Notes: generated by a model from the letters alone, not told the origin. DNA of 64,000 nucleotides from Paulownia fortunei (GCA_019321725.1 CM033114.1:12752278-12816277); one strand, 5' to 3'; counted from the stretch's first letter, positions 35,167 to 48,025 are shown. Program-made: numbers and translations.

Positions 35167-37446
35167 TGTAATACCCAAGCCTTACACCACTCATTTGGCC
35201 AATATGATTCATGCATTACATGCTACTTATATGCTATATTGCATTAACATTTACATGGCATATTATATAGCATTCTTAATCGTTAGACCTCTAATGCTAG
35301 CACATGATGTTAGTGGTTGAGGTCTTATAACCTAATTAAGTAATTCTATATTTAGATAAGAAAAATAATAGATTGGTCAATATATTGGATACTCATAGAT
35401 TATATGTTATAATTTTGGAAGCGTTAAATGATACTAGTAAGCTTATATGATTCGATTCAATTAGATCAAGTGTTTTAAAAGTATACATGCATAAATTAAC
35501 ATACTTGGGATATTTAGCATGATATAATGTGATTTAAGAGTCATATTATAAGGTTTATATGTGCATATATTTTAGTAACACAAACTAGACAATCATTTAA
35601 GAATTGAATGTCAATTGTTTAGAAATCGAATGAACGATTAAGAAATAAGGTTATAATTTATTATCTGATCATATGAAAATTAAAATAGGTTGTAAATAGA
35701 TAAATAAATATTGAGAAATAGTATATTGGAGTTGTATAAGGTGTGTATAATATCAAATTTGAACCACCACACAACACCCCATGCTTGACATCTCACGTTT
35801 GAACACCTCTTACTTGACACCTCATGGTTGAACACCTCAAGTTTGACACCTCGTACTTAAACCTCATAATTTGATATCACAAATGTTGCCATATTATGCT
35901 TTAACACCTCAAGTGATGACCCCTCAAGCTACCACATTAAGTTTTCTTCATTTCTAAGCTTTGAACCACAACCAAACACCATTTTCTGAACTATTTCACC
36001 TTCCAAACCTCCATATTGAAGTTGCTCTCAAGTGATTCCAAGTAAAGAAAAAGTGAAGAAAGCAAGGGAAGTAAGGAAGACAAGTAGAAGCTTAAAATTG
36101 TGCATAAGTGAGCTTAACTCATATTTTTTATTTCAGTTCTTGAATTGTTTGAGGGCTAATGATTTCTAAAGATTTTATTATTGTTTATAATCATTTTAGA
36201 ATGTTATTTATCATCTTATAATTCATAAAATAAGGATTTTTAGTTGCAAAATCACAATAGAAATAACTAGGGACAAAAACTGTATACTTGCTGATTTTTA
36301 AGTCTTTAAAGCTTTATATATGTATAATAACTTGATTAAAACCTATATATTTCACCATATATCTGTTTATATATGATTTTAGGTGATGTATGTAACTTTG
36401 GATACGTTAGGAATTTAAATATGGTTTGATATTTGAAGAGACACTCAAAACTGTCATGATAGAACTTGCAGTTTTTGTGCTGTGATAAGGGGTTGGTTTT
36501 GCCGAGGTAAATCGGTGAGTTTTGGCAATTATATAATATGGTTACATATTTCTACATGTTAGCTAGGTGTAGAAAATAATTGGGAGTGATTGCATAAGCT
36601 TAAGGATGTCAAAATTATCATGCAACTAAATTGGACAGTAAGAAAATATGAAAATGTGAATCTGTCCCATTTGATAACTTAGCATGTTTCAACCTAAACT
36701 TGTTGCTATTGAGTTCTAACAAATAAGTACATGCAATTTGAGTTATAATAAATAAATCACATGAAGTTAACATGAATCTAAGATGAGACAATATTGGATT
36801 CTAGTTTGTAAAAGCTTGATTGTTATTAAGATAGTTTGGTGTTTAAGGTCTTAGTATGAAATTTTGTGCTTTCAACTTGCCAAATTAGGAATGGTGCTTG
36901 ATGTTGAGAGTAATATTACAAGCTATTTTTCATCTAAGGTTGGAGAGGAAGAGTAAACAAATCTAGTGAAAAGTAAGTAAAGATCTATTTACAACTACAA
37001 TGCGTGAACATAGTACGTCTTGAAGTATTTATACCTAATATGTTGATGATATTTAAATTGATTGGATGAAAAGTATATTATGTACTTTAAGAGGCTCATG
37101 ATTCTTGAAACATGTTGAGAGCATGATGACTTGCATTTCATATTGAATACACTATTTTATGGGCTGTGATTTTGACTCTACAGTCTATTGTAGTATATTA
37201 GTGACTTTATCCTATATATCACTTTCAAAACCATATTGTAAATGAGTTTGAGTTTGTGATGATTTTGATAGACCTTGTTATCTATGTATATACAGTGTTA
37301 CAGGATGTAAAAGCACTTACTTCTTATAAGTATTTTGTCAAACTAACTAGCTGGAATAAAAAAGTTATACACATGCATATATGCATAAACTATGTTGCAC
37401 ATGTTGTTTCCATATATGTATATATATATTTTAGGAGATTATGATA
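35167..37446 (+). mobile_element. 3' LTR of the plus-strand B element
   Basis: Starts TGTAATACCCAAGCC and ends near 37446 at a degraded end (TTATGATA against TTGTGACA in the copy at 40198), giving about 2280 bp. It follows polypurine tract and integrase in the expected order. Short frames such as 37256-37444 are LTR sequence without domains. Confidence 0.87.
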
Positions 37447-37891
37447 TAGAGTATCGTATCAATAGGGAGTGCGTGTGTAATTACCAACTATTGATTACCT
37501 ATGCTATATTTGACCTAACAATTATAGTAGAGATTAAATTAAGATGTAACAACTACCAAACAAAAGCAACTAAAACCAAGAAGATTGACGGATTGAATTC
37601 AATACTAAGGAGAGTTAAGCATTGGTTAGCCATCTTATATTGCTATGAGCTTAGTTTAATTGTGATTAGGAATGATATGGGTTATGTGATAGAGGGTCTT
37701 TCCCATGTAATTAGTGCTCTCTCTCGAGTCAGACCAAATCTACACCTAGTAGGCCATCGGTGCCATCTCTAGCTATAAGCCATCCTACTAAGAGTGCCTC
37801 AAGCTTTGTGAATTCCACTAGATTTCGATTATATATGACTACCGCACATACCTGTGTTATATCTCTATAGGGGTCGATTCGTAGCATATAC
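37447..37891. other. Unclassified 445-bp block between two opposed B elements
   Basis: It lies between the end of a plus-strand B 3' LTR and the 3' end of a minus-strand B LTR fragment, and matches neither A nor B. The opening 'gagtatcgtatcaataggga' resembles the 'ggtcgatccacaggga' motif of the Athila LTRs here, so it may be a piece of another Athila/Tat-type LTR. The plus frame at 37392-37772 shows no domain. Confidence 0.35.
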
Positions 37892-38164
37892 TGTCACACC
37901 CTCCCAACAATATGTATAAATATATATATAAACAACCTGTGCAACATAATTTGTGCATGTATACATGTGTATAACTTTTTTTTTTCTACTCACTTTAACA
38001 AAACATTGATAAAAATAAAGTGCTTTCATATCCCGTCACACTGTATATACATATGTAGTTATTACATATTAACCAAGTCTATCAAACCATCACAAACCTA
38101 AACTTTATATTACAAAAGAGTTTTGAAAGTGATATACAGGATAAAGTTACTAATATAATACAAT
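37892..38164 (-). mobile_element. Family B LTR 3'-terminal fragment, minus strand
   Basis: This is nearly the same as 40198-40480: TGTCACACCCTCCCA start, 'atttgtgcatgtatacatgtg' block and 'gtgatatacaggataaagtt' end. At 38164 it joins RT coding sequence directly, so the 3' LTR of the minus B element has lost its 5' portion together with RNase H and integrase. Confidence 0.88.
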
Positions 38165-39253
38165 AACAAATCTATCAAGAAAATTTTTAAATACCCGGTT
38201 TATCAAATCCATAAAAGCTGCTGGAGTATTTGTCAACCCAAATGGCATCACCAAAAATTCATAATGTCCATATCTCGTGCTAAATGTTGTCTTGGTGACA
38301 TCATCCTCTTTTATTTTCAGTTGAGGGTACCCAGATAGCAGATTAATTTTTGAAAATATAGATGCACCTGGAGCTGATCAAATAAGTCTTCTATTCTAGG
38401 CAGAGGATACTTATTCTTGATTGTAACTTTATTTAAATCTCGATAGTCTATACACAGTCGCATTGTACCATTCTTCTTATGCACAAATAGAACCGGTGCA
38501 CCCCATGGTGAAAAGATAGGCCTGATAAAACCTTTATCTAATAATTCTTGTATTTGTATCTTCAATTCTTTCAACTCAGCTGGTGCCATTCGGTATGGAG
38601 CTTTAGATATTGGATGTGTTCCTGGACTTAGTTCAATGACAAACTCTATCTCACGGTCTGGTGGTAATCCAGGAAGATCATCAGAAATACTTCTGGATAT
38701 TCCCGAACAACTGGCACTTCACTGAGGATAGGATGGTGTGGTTCTTCAATGCTCATAACACTCGCCAAGTATCCTTCACAACCACTATCTAATAATCTTT
38801 GTGCTCTTAATGCTGATATAATTAGGAATTTGAAACTTTGTACGATTCCAATAAAGGTTAACAGTTCCTCACCAGGAGGTTGAAAAGTTACTGTCTTTCT
38901 CAAACAATCTATTGTAGCCCGATACTTTGACAACCAATCCATACCCAAAATCATATCATAGTCATTCATGGTCAATACAATTAAATCAGCATAGAGTTCT
39001 CTATTTTCAATGGAATAACACAATCTCTTAAAACATGGTTAGTTTGTTTTGAGTCTCCAGAAGGGATTATCACATTGTAACTGACCTCAACAGTATCAGG
39101 TACTCTACCCAGCCTCTTCACGTACTCAGTAGATGCAAATGAATGCGTGGCTCCAGAATCAAATAATACAAGTGTTGGAACACTAGAAATATAAAGTGTA
39201 CCTGTTACCACCGATGGATTTGCTTCTACATCCGCCCTGGTCATGGTGAACAC
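38165..39253 (-). pseudogene. Protease and partial reverse transcriptase of a B element (minus strand)
   Basis: Protease at 39253-38990 reads 'VLFDSGATHSFASTEYVKRL' with the catalytic Asp kept. Then come 'LTMNDYDMILGMDWLSKYRA', 'VTFQPPGEELLTF' and '[17 protein letters not shown]'. RT at 38589-38165 has '[20 protein letters not shown]', '[20 protein letters not shown]', '[20 protein letters not shown]' and then frameshifted palm sequence ending at 'LDRFV', just before the catalytic Asp-Asp motif. The polymerase is therefore truncated ahead of its active site. These are the longest open B frames in the window. Confidence 0.92.
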
Positions 39254-40197
39254 CTTGGCTGGTACATTCTTTTAGCTGGTCTGATTCTATTTACCTGGGC
39301 AAAATTTAGCAATATGTCCCGGTATTCCACATCGAAAACACATCCTGGTATCTATATAGCAGCCTCCAGTATGTCGATTACCACATTTCTGACACACAGC
39401 TTCTGGCATCGGTGCTTTTCCTTATTCGACCCGTAGTCTCTTATTTTTACCTTCTTGTTGTTGGCCTTGTTCTCCTTGAAATTTAAATCCCGGCTTCTGT
39501 ATTTGGATCGACCTTTGCATTTGGACTGGCCTCTTTTGTCCTACAGTCCATCTCTATCCCTGCTGTCTGAATTGCTGTCGAGCCTCTTGTGCACGAGCGA
39601 TTCTCAATTCAGCCTGTTCTACTACTAGTGCCCTCTCAGCTACCTGTGAAAATATCACCCCTTGAGTACCCGCCATATTCACATCCCGGTATAACTCTGG
39701 CCTCAAACCCTCCAGAAATCTCTCTACTTTAAGTGCTTTAGTGCTGACCATGTGCGTAGCGAACCTGGACAGTTGTTCAAATTTTCGAATATATTCCCCA
39801 TAGTCATTGCTCCTTGTCGCAGTTGTATAAACTCATTCATCTTCATCATGCGAACTAGGGCCGTGAAATATTTATTTCGGAATAACTCCTTGAATCTGTC
39901 CCAGCTCATGGTAGTAATGTCCTCTATGCTGCTGATCATGTCCCACCAATGGCCTGCACTACCGCAAAGCATGAAAGTGGTACACATTACCCTCTCCTCT
40001 ACTGGCACCCTGCTATATTGGAACATGTTTTCCAGGGTCCTCAACCAGTCCTCTGTAGCGGTAGGATCAATCACATCCTCAAATGTTGGGGGATCCAGCC
40101 TCCTAAATTGTTCTCCCACCATAGTTAGATCGCCTGGCAGGGTACCAATACTATTATTTTGTTGATGGTTATTCAGTTTGTAATCAAGTTGCCATTT
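39254..40197 (-). pseudogene. Gag of a B element (minus strand), capsid and zinc-knuckle region
   Basis: The capsid part reads 'FRRLDPPTFEDVIDPTATED', 'LENMFQYSRVPVEERV', 'GSAGHWWDMISSI', 'SWDRFKELFRNKYFTALV' and 'MNEFIQLRQGAMTMG' (40140-39724). After a frameshift come 'VERFLEGLRPELYRDVNMAG' and 'EQAELRIARAQEARQQFR' (39751-39554). A zinc knuckle with Cys-rich spacing is seen near 39290-39400. This is typical chromoviral gag (retrotransposon gag plus CCHC). By family knowledge it packages RNA in cytoplasmic particles. No PBS or leader separates it from the LTR at 40198. Confidence 0.9.
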
Positions 40198-43100
40198 TGT
40201 CACAACCTCCCGATAATATGTATAATATATATATATATATAAATAACCTCTACTACACAATTTGTGCATGTATGCATGTGTATAACTTTTTTTTTCTACC
40301 CAGTTCAACAAAACATTGATACAAGTAAAGTGCTTTCATATCCTGTCACATTGTATATACATATGTAGTTATTAAACATTAACCAAGTCTATCAAAACTA
40401 TCAAAAACCCAAACTCTCTATCACAAAGGAGTTTTGAAAGTGATATACAGGATAAAGTCACTAATATAATACAATAACTGTAAAATCAAAAACACAACCC
40501 ACAAAATAGCCCAACAGGTCGTCATCCAAGTACATAGATCTTTGAAAGCCTGTAGGAGCTCCACTGCCAACCAGTAAACTAGAGGTCTCAAGTCTCACTA
40601 TGATCACCTACAATGCATGAACTACATGAGCTAACACTCAATAAGTAAAAATCATGCTGACAAGAGTATGATATAAAATCTCATGCAACTCAACTCTAAG
40701 ATATGATGCTATAAATGTATCAAATTGAGTACTCATAAATCAAAGAGTTTTTATAAAAATCACTTCATTTATTGGGCCAGTAGCCCACCTACTATACACC
40801 GGATAGAGCTCTGAATAACATCAATAATCACATGGCCATAAACAAATTGACTCAATCCAAGGGCCATCTCTTGGGATCACCAGAGGTCCACCCCTTGTCT
40901 TCCCCTGTGATCCTCCAGAAGTCTTCCCACTGATGGAGTGAATAAGGGCACAATTAAGTGGTCCACCCTCTCGTGACCACCAGAGGCACACCCCCTGTCA
41001 ACCCCTGTGATCCTCTGAGAAGTAACATTTACAGCGCCCTAAAATATCATATAAGCACGCCTTGCATGCCTCGGTACACTAGTAGTGGCCAACCAAAATA
41101 TTTTCTTTCTGAAAACCATATCTCAAATCATATCGTGCATGCAAGAACCTCCACTATACTCATATACCGTGCATGCACATATAAATGCTCATGAATGGTA
41201 TGTTCAATATGAAATGGAAGTCATCTTGCTCTCAACATGTTTCAAGAATCATAAAACTCTCAGTCAAATTTAATATCATTAACACATTAGGTATACATGC
41301 TTCAAAACATACTATGTTCTTGCATTATAGTTGCAAATTGATCTTTACTTACCTTTCACTTGGTTGGTGGCTTAGTCTAGATTTGTTTATTGTTCCCTCC
41401 AATCTTAGATATAAAATAGTCTGTAATATTACCCAACATCAAGCACCATTCCAATTTGGCAAGTTGAAAGCATAAAATATCATACTAAGACCTTAAACAC
41501 CAAGCTATCTAGGTTTTACAAACTAGAACCCAATCTAGTCCCTCCAATACCTTAATTTCTCATCTTAGATACATGTAAACATCATATAATTGAAGTATTA
41601 TAACTCTAATATCATGTACCTAATTGTTAACACTCAATAGCAACATGTCTAGGTTGAAATATGATAAGTTATCAAATGGGACAGATTCACATTTTCATAT
41701 TTACTTGCTGTTCAATTTAGTTGCATGATAATTTTGACATCCCTAAACATATCCAATCACTCCAAAATTTTTACCACACTTAAATAACATGTATATAAAT
41801 GTAACCATCTCATAGAATTTCTAAAACTCATGGATATATCTTCCCAAGTTCAGCTTTCTTCACAACATACTGAAACAGATTGTTTCCTACCGTGACAGTT
41901 TTGCACACTTCATGACATTAATGGTTTTGGCACCCTTAAGTACATACAATCACTCCCAAATTTTCACCATACTTGTATAACACATATAAAGATACAACCA
42001 GGTCAAATTACTACCAAAACTAATGGATTTATTGATGTAAAACCAGCACCATTCACATAGGACAGAATCTGAATTTCAAAGAAGACAGTTTTGAGCACCT
42101 CTTCAATTATGACTATATTAAAATTTATAACCTCTCTAAACTTACATACATCACCTATACTCATATATAAACACATATATGGTGAAATACACAGGTTTTA
42201 ATCAAGTTATTATACATATATAAAGCATAAATATCAAAAATCAGCAAGTATACAGTTTCTATCCTAGTGATTTTTATTGTGATTTTGCAACTAAAAATCC
42301 TTCTTTTGTGAAGTAAAAGACCACAAATAACATCCTAACATGATTATAATCAGTAATAGAAGCTTTAAAAATCATAAACCCTCAAAAATTCAAGAACTTA
42401 AATCAAAAACATGAATTAAAGCTCACCTATGCACAGATTTTAGATTCAACTTGCTCCTCCTTACTTCCCTTTGCTTCCTTCACTTTTTTTCTTTACTTGG
42501 AATTACTTGAGAGAAATTTATAACATTCAATATGAAGGTTTGGGAAGTGAAATAGCTCAAAATATAGTTTTTGGTCGTGGCTCAAGGGTAGAAATGAAGA
42601 AATGTTGAGGTGGAAGCTTGAGGTGGCAAGGTTGAAGTGTCAAGTTGTGGTTCAAATCTGATATTTTTCACACCTTATATAGCCCTAATCTAGTGTTTCT
42701 CATTACTTATTTATCTATGTACAATCTACTTTAATCTCCATATGATCGGATAATACATTATGCCCTAATTTCTTAACCGTTCATTCGATCTCCAAACCGA
42801 TCGACATCCGATTCTTAAATGATTGTCTAGTTTTCATTTTCTAAAATCAAATGCACATATGAACCTTTTATTATGACACTTAAATCACATTATATCATGC
42901 CTGATATCCCAAGTATGTTAATCTATAGATGTATACCTTTAAAACACCTCGATCAAATCGAATCGAATCATATAAGCTTACTAGTGACACCTTTAACACT
43001 TCTAAAATTATAACATACAACCTATGAATATTCATTACATTGATCAATCTATTCTTTATCTTATCTAAATATAGAATCACTTAATTAGGTTATAGGATCT

Positions 43101-43252
43101 CAACCACTAATATCAAGTGATAGCATTGGAGGTATAATGATTAAAAATGCTATAAAAGATGCGATGTAGATGTTAATGTAAATTAGCATATAAGTAGCAT
43201 GTAATGCATGAATCATATTATCCAGGTGAGTAGTGTGAGGCTTGGTATTACA
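40198..43252 (-). mobile_element. 5' LTR of the minus-strand B element, complete
   Basis: A 3055-bp LTR whose outer 5' end is the complement of TGTAATACC at 43252 and whose 3' end is the complement of TGTCACAACC at 40198. It is longer than the B copies at 35167 (~2280) and 49808 (2857), so this family has several internal length variants. A TA microsatellite is at 40227-40241. The frames at 40958-41475 are LTR sequence. Its right edge abuts the resumed Athila RT. Confidence 0.9.
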
Positions 43253-44190
43253 CATTTCCCCCGAAGACTAAGAGAAAATTACATTTGCATGCCTCAATAG
43301 TACCTTTGCTCTTTGTAGGATGCTCTTTCTTACCGTGTAATGGTCCTGCAACGTTTCAAAGATGTATGACTGTCATCTTGCATGACTTGGTGGAAAAATC
43401 ATGGAGGTTTTCATGGATGATTTCCCTATTTTTTGTTTTTCCTTTAATCATTGTCTGCACAATATTTCCCTATTTTGCAGAGATGCGAAAAGACTAATTT
43501 AGTCCTCAATTAGGAGAAATTCTATTTCATGGTAAAGGAGGGCATAGTTCTTGGTTACCAAGTATCATCTGTAGGGCTGGAAGTAGATCATGCCAACATA
43601 GTGGGCATTGAGACTACCACAACTAATTAATGTCAAGGCTATTCAAAGATTTTTTTGGACATGCTGGGTTCTATAAGAGATTTATTAAAGATTTTTAAAA
43701 AAATATTAAACCTTTATGTAGTGCCTTGGAAAAAGTGTGCCTTTTAATTTTGATGATTTGTGTATGCAGGCATTTGAATAGACAAGGAAGACCCCCATCA
43801 TAATGGTACTCAACTACACCCAACATTCGAGCTCATATGCAATGCTAGTGACTATTTAGTTGTAGTGTTGGACCAAAGGTGGGATAAGATCTTTTGGACC
43901 ATCTATTATGTAATTCGGACCTTGGATAGTACACAACAGAATTACACGACAATCGAGAAGGAGATGTTATCTATAGTATTTGCTTTTATAAATTTTATGC
44001 TTATTTTGTGGGTACTACGGTCAATGTTTTCACTAATCCTATAGTGATCAGGTACCTATTTGCCAAGAAGGATGCTAAGCCACAATTGATTCATTGGATT
44101 TTGTTGCTCTAAGAGTTTGATCTTGAGATTCATGACAAAAAGGGTAGTGAGATTGTGGTGGTAGACTATCTATTCCATTTGGAGTAAGAA
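43253..44190 (+). pseudogene. Athila reverse transcriptase (palm onward) and RNase H (Ath3)
   Basis: Reads 'PED-EKITFA' directly after the B LTR, 'CNGPATFQRCMTVILHDLVE', then after a frameshift 'EVFMDDFPIF' with the catalytic Asp pair. It continues 'MVKEGIVLGYQVSSVGLEVD', 'GHAGFYKRFIKDF', RNase H 'CNASDY' with 'NYTTIEKEMLSIVFAF', and 'RYLFAKKDAKPQLIHWILLL'. It is the direct continuation of 29987-30985 with about 45 RT residues lost at the far edge of the inserted B block. Many stops are present. Confidence 0.88.
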
Positions 44191-45215
44191 GATGAGGTTG
44201 TAGGAGCACCTATTCAGGAGTCATTTCCAAATGAGCTCATTTTAGGAGTAGAGATGAGACTTCCATGGTATGTTGATTTTGTTAATTATCTTATTGGTAG
44301 AGTCCTGCCTCTAGATCTTTTATCCCATCAAAAGAAGAGATTTTTGCATGATATCAAGTCTTATTTATGGAATGACCTTTTACATTTCAAGTGGTGGTAT
44401 GATTAAGACTGAGGGGATTTTGTAACATTATTATTCATCTCATTGTGGTAGTTATTTCGGGCCTATTCAAATAGCCACAAAGGAATTACAATGTGGATTT
44501 TATTAGCCTTCATTATTTAAAGATTGTTATGATTTTGTGCAGACTTGCAATCTATGCCAATAGGTCGGGACCATCACACGATGCCATGAACTTCCATTGA
44601 CAATTATGATGGAAGTTGAACTATTCAATATTTGCGGGATAGACTTTGTGGGACCTTTCCATCCATTTTTTTGGGTATCACTATATCCTATTTCCTGTAA
44701 ACTATGTCCCAAAATGTATGGAAGCCATCGCTACACCTACCAATGATGCTAAGGTAGTTTTGAATTTTTACATAAACATATATTCACATATTTTGGCACT
44801 CTTAGAGCAATTATTAGTGATGAAGGTAGGCATTTTTGTAATAAATTATTTAATAACCTTCTTGCTAAGTATGGTATGAAGCATAAGGTAGCATTGGGAT
44901 CTACCCGTAGTCTAATGGAAAAGCTAAAATATCCAATCATGATGTCACGGAGATTCTTGAAAAGATGGTCAACACTAACTATAAGGATTGGGTGCACAAG
45001 CTTGACAATGCATTTTGGGCCTACATATAACCTACAAGATACCTATTGGTATGTCGCCATGCCAATTAGTGTTTGGTAAGGCATGCCACCTCCCAGTTGA
45101 GTTGGAGCATCCAGCCTACTAGGCTGTGAAATAATTGAATTTTGATTAATGGTAGTAGGTGACAAATAACTCTTGCAATTAGATGAGATGGAGGAATTCC
45201 ACAATGATGCTTAAT
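44191..45215 (+). pseudogene. Athila integrase pseudogene (Ath3)
   Basis: The zinc-binding region is near 44430-44560 ('CGSYFGPIQIATKELQCGFY', 'TCNLCQ'). The core contains 'NICGIDFVGPFHP' near 44625 and 'RAIISDEGRHFCNKLFNNLL' near 44806, so the first two catalytic Asp are present. 'AKYGMKHKVALG' and a decayed '[18 protein letters not shown]' follow. The last recognisable block is 'VELEHPAY' at about 45100 and 'DEMEEFHNDA' near 45185-45212. The terminal integrase part and the 3' LTR are missing; copia sequence in the opposite direction begins near 45250. Confidence 0.87.
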
Positions 45216-45249
45216 TATATAATTTTTTTATTTTGTTGAATTATGAAAA

Positions 45250-46480
45250 TAAGGTTATGGGGGAGTAACAATATATAAACAATTTATCAAAGAACCCGAA
45301 TAGATAAAATCAGAACGTTTGAAAATGGAACAATTTCCATTCTCAATGGTAAATCTAAAACCTTCTCTATCCAAAACTGGAATAGAGATAATATTCTTAA
45401 TAATATCCGAAACAAAAAGATAATTGTTTAAAACCATTACAAAACCATTCTCTAAAGCTAGATTAACGGTCCCTATAGTTAATGCGGCAACTCTTGCTCT
45501 ATTCCCCATCCTAAGGACCGTCTCTCCTCCATCCAGCTTCCTACTTCTTATCATCATCTGCAAATTATTATAGATATGTGAGCCACAACTGGTATCTAAT
45601 ACCCAATAAGTATTGTTAATAGACAAGTTAACTTCAACAAAATATATACATGAACTCTTCAGGCTTGTAAGATACTCCTTGCAATTCCTCTTCCAGTGCC
45701 TTGGTTTATTGTAGTAATGGCACTTGTCATTAGCTTGAGAAGAAACCTTCTTAACACTACCCTTAGCCTTGAGCTTGTTGGGTTTAGAGGAACCCTTTCC
45801 TGTTTTCTTTCTTTTCTTGGGCTTTTTGGCCTTTGATCTGGAAGAAGATCCAACAAGCAGAATTGGCTTATCCTTTTTCATGGTAGACTCAGCCGTCTTT
45901 AACATATTCACAAGCTCAGCGAGACTACTCTCCATTTTGTGCATGATAAAGTTGACAACAAAGGTGTCAAATGAAGGAGGCAGAGACTGCAGCAGAAGGT
46001 CTGTATAGAGTTCGTTCTCCATAACGACTCCAAGGGACGCCAACCTTTCAATAAGGGCTATAAATCTTCAATCTATGGTCATGGACTAAAGAGCCCTCAG
46101 TCATATGACATCTAAAAAGCTCTTTTAAGATTTGATATCTCGTCTGCCAAGTTTGTTCCCCATACAACTCGTATGGGTGAATGAGGATCCCATAAGCAGT
46201 ATCTTCATCCTCATTCTGCCTCTGCAGTTCATTTGACATCGATGCCAACATGTAGCATCGAGCCTACAAATTGTCATCTACATGACGTAGGTAATCTGCA
46301 TAAGCCTCTAAAGCAATATCCTCTGGAGGAACCAAAGGAGACACGGCATCGAGGACATATACCCTTTTTCTCAAATTGAAGAACTATCTTTAGGTTTCTT
46401 AGCCAATCGACAAAGTTAGGTCCAGTTAATTTGTTTTGTTCAAGGATTGTTGCAAGTGGATTCTTTACCATTTTAGTAGA
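45250..46480 (-). pseudogene. Copia-type gag and protease pseudogene (minus strand)
   Basis: Gag starts near 46471 with 'NPLATILEQNKLTGPNFVDW' and 'LRNLKIVLQFEKK'. It continues in other frames ('RCYMLASMSNELQRQ', 'LYGEQTWQTRYQILKELF') and then from 46043 in a 262-codon frame. That frame holds 'LLLQSLPPSFDTFVVNF', a Lys-rich linker, and a zinc knuckle 'CHYYNKPRHWKRNC' in which the second Cys of CCHC reads Tyr. Protease follows: 'YWVLDTSCGSHI' (DTS in place of the usual DTG), 'LDGGETVLRMGNRARVAA' and 'NIISIPVLDREGF'. Integrase, RT and RNase H would follow but are cut off at about 45250, where Athila integrase lies in the opposite direction. Confidence 0.9.
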
Positions 46481-48025
46481 ATAATCTACAAAACATGCAC
46501 AAAGCAGAAAATGAGTAAACTATGGAAAAAACATATTAATTTAATATAAGGTCTTTAATACTAAAAGTCTCCCACTATTTTCTTCGAATTCCATCACCCC
46601 TAATTGAATTTTGGGAGATTAATTTTCGAGTAAGCTTGAGGTCCAATGGAAATATTTCACACCTCAATTTTATGAGCCCATGAAATATTTCTATCGATAT
46701 CAACTCTTTGACAATTGTATTACTATACAACCCTCAAGTTTGTTTTGCCTCACCTCTTCCCATATACCTCAATTTTATGAGCCCATATAGTATTAAGTGT
46801 CAAACAATACCTATTAAACATTCATGTAGATAGAGCATCAATATATCTCATGACTCATGGCCAACATAATGATGATTCCATCCCACGAGCATCTCAATGC
46901 TTGTAGAGACCATAACTTTCCAACACCAGACCACCCCACGACTCATGGCTAGTGATCAAGTGTGGTAGTGGTCGTCGTGTATCTACCTTTGATGGTAGGC
47001 ATGGAACGATCGATCCTACCTAATTTGTCCATTTTTTTTTAAATCAAAATTTCTAAAAAAAATCTTTTACTTAATTTTCATAAATTAAGTGGGGTTTAAT
47101 TTTATACAAGACCTCATCATAATTTAAATTAGGTTTGTTATTTAAAGCATGACATCATAATATATTGCGCAAGCATAGAAGTATTAAATAAAATCCTAAG
47201 CATCCATCTAATACATACTTAAATAAATGGATGATCATGACAATCCTATGCGGTCCATTTGAGCCAAAAATGAACCTAAGGTCAGTCTAAGCGTAACAAA
47301 ATGGAATAGAACTTATTCTATTATATAATTGTATCACATACAAACATGGGCCTTCTTTGGAACTTCCTTCTTCATTCTCCATCATCTTCCGAAGAAAAAA
47401 AAAACTCACCATCTATTCTACTCCCTTTGCAGAAAATTAAATAACTTGTACAAAAGGAATAAGAGGCTCGCATGCCCCATTTTAAAACCCAAAAATATTA
47501 AACAAAACCAATCACATTGGTCCAATGGCTCATGATCATCTCACACATGCTCATAATTAACATCACATGCAATTATCAAAACATGTAAATTTACTAAGTT
47601 GTTAAACGCAATTTTTAACTTGGAATAAATTTTAATTGCTTGAAAAATAATTTTTCTTCAAAAAATAATTTTTCAAAAATAATTATAATTAACATTTAAT
47701 TTTAATATTTCAGAAAATAAAAAAATCGAACCCCAAAAAACAACACGACGAGTAGCACGAAGGCTACCCATCGCATGCATGTGCACACTTCTAGCCTACG
47801 TGCATGCAGTCGTCAAGTGTCCCACACCCGAAGTGCGTGCAGCCCATTCCTCACGTCCCTTTTCTCTACTTTTATTATTTAAATATATTAAATAAGTAAT
47901 TAAAATAATTCCAATTAAAAATTGCTAAAAATATGCAAAATCAAATTTTACATGCTTTATATGAATTCAAACAATTTAAAAATATGCATACCTATATCCA
48001 AAATTCACTAAATAAGTGAAACATC
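46481..48025 (-). mobile_element. Copia 5' leader (between PBS and gag)
   Basis: About 1.5 kb of non-coding sequence between primer binding site and gag in the minus direction. It includes a doubled 'cctcaattttatgagccca' phrase (near 46661 and 46769) and a GC-richer patch near 47740-47870. The small plus frame at 47329-47535 has no domain. Such long leaders are seen in several plant copia groups. Confidence 0.7.

Noticed and set aside
37256..37772. Overlapping frames of 62 and 126 codons
   Set aside because: They span the end of a B LTR and the unclassified block, use AT-rich low-complexity codons and show no domain.
40958..41475. Three overlapping frames of 62-96 codons
   Set aside because: Antisense readings within the complete B 5' LTR.
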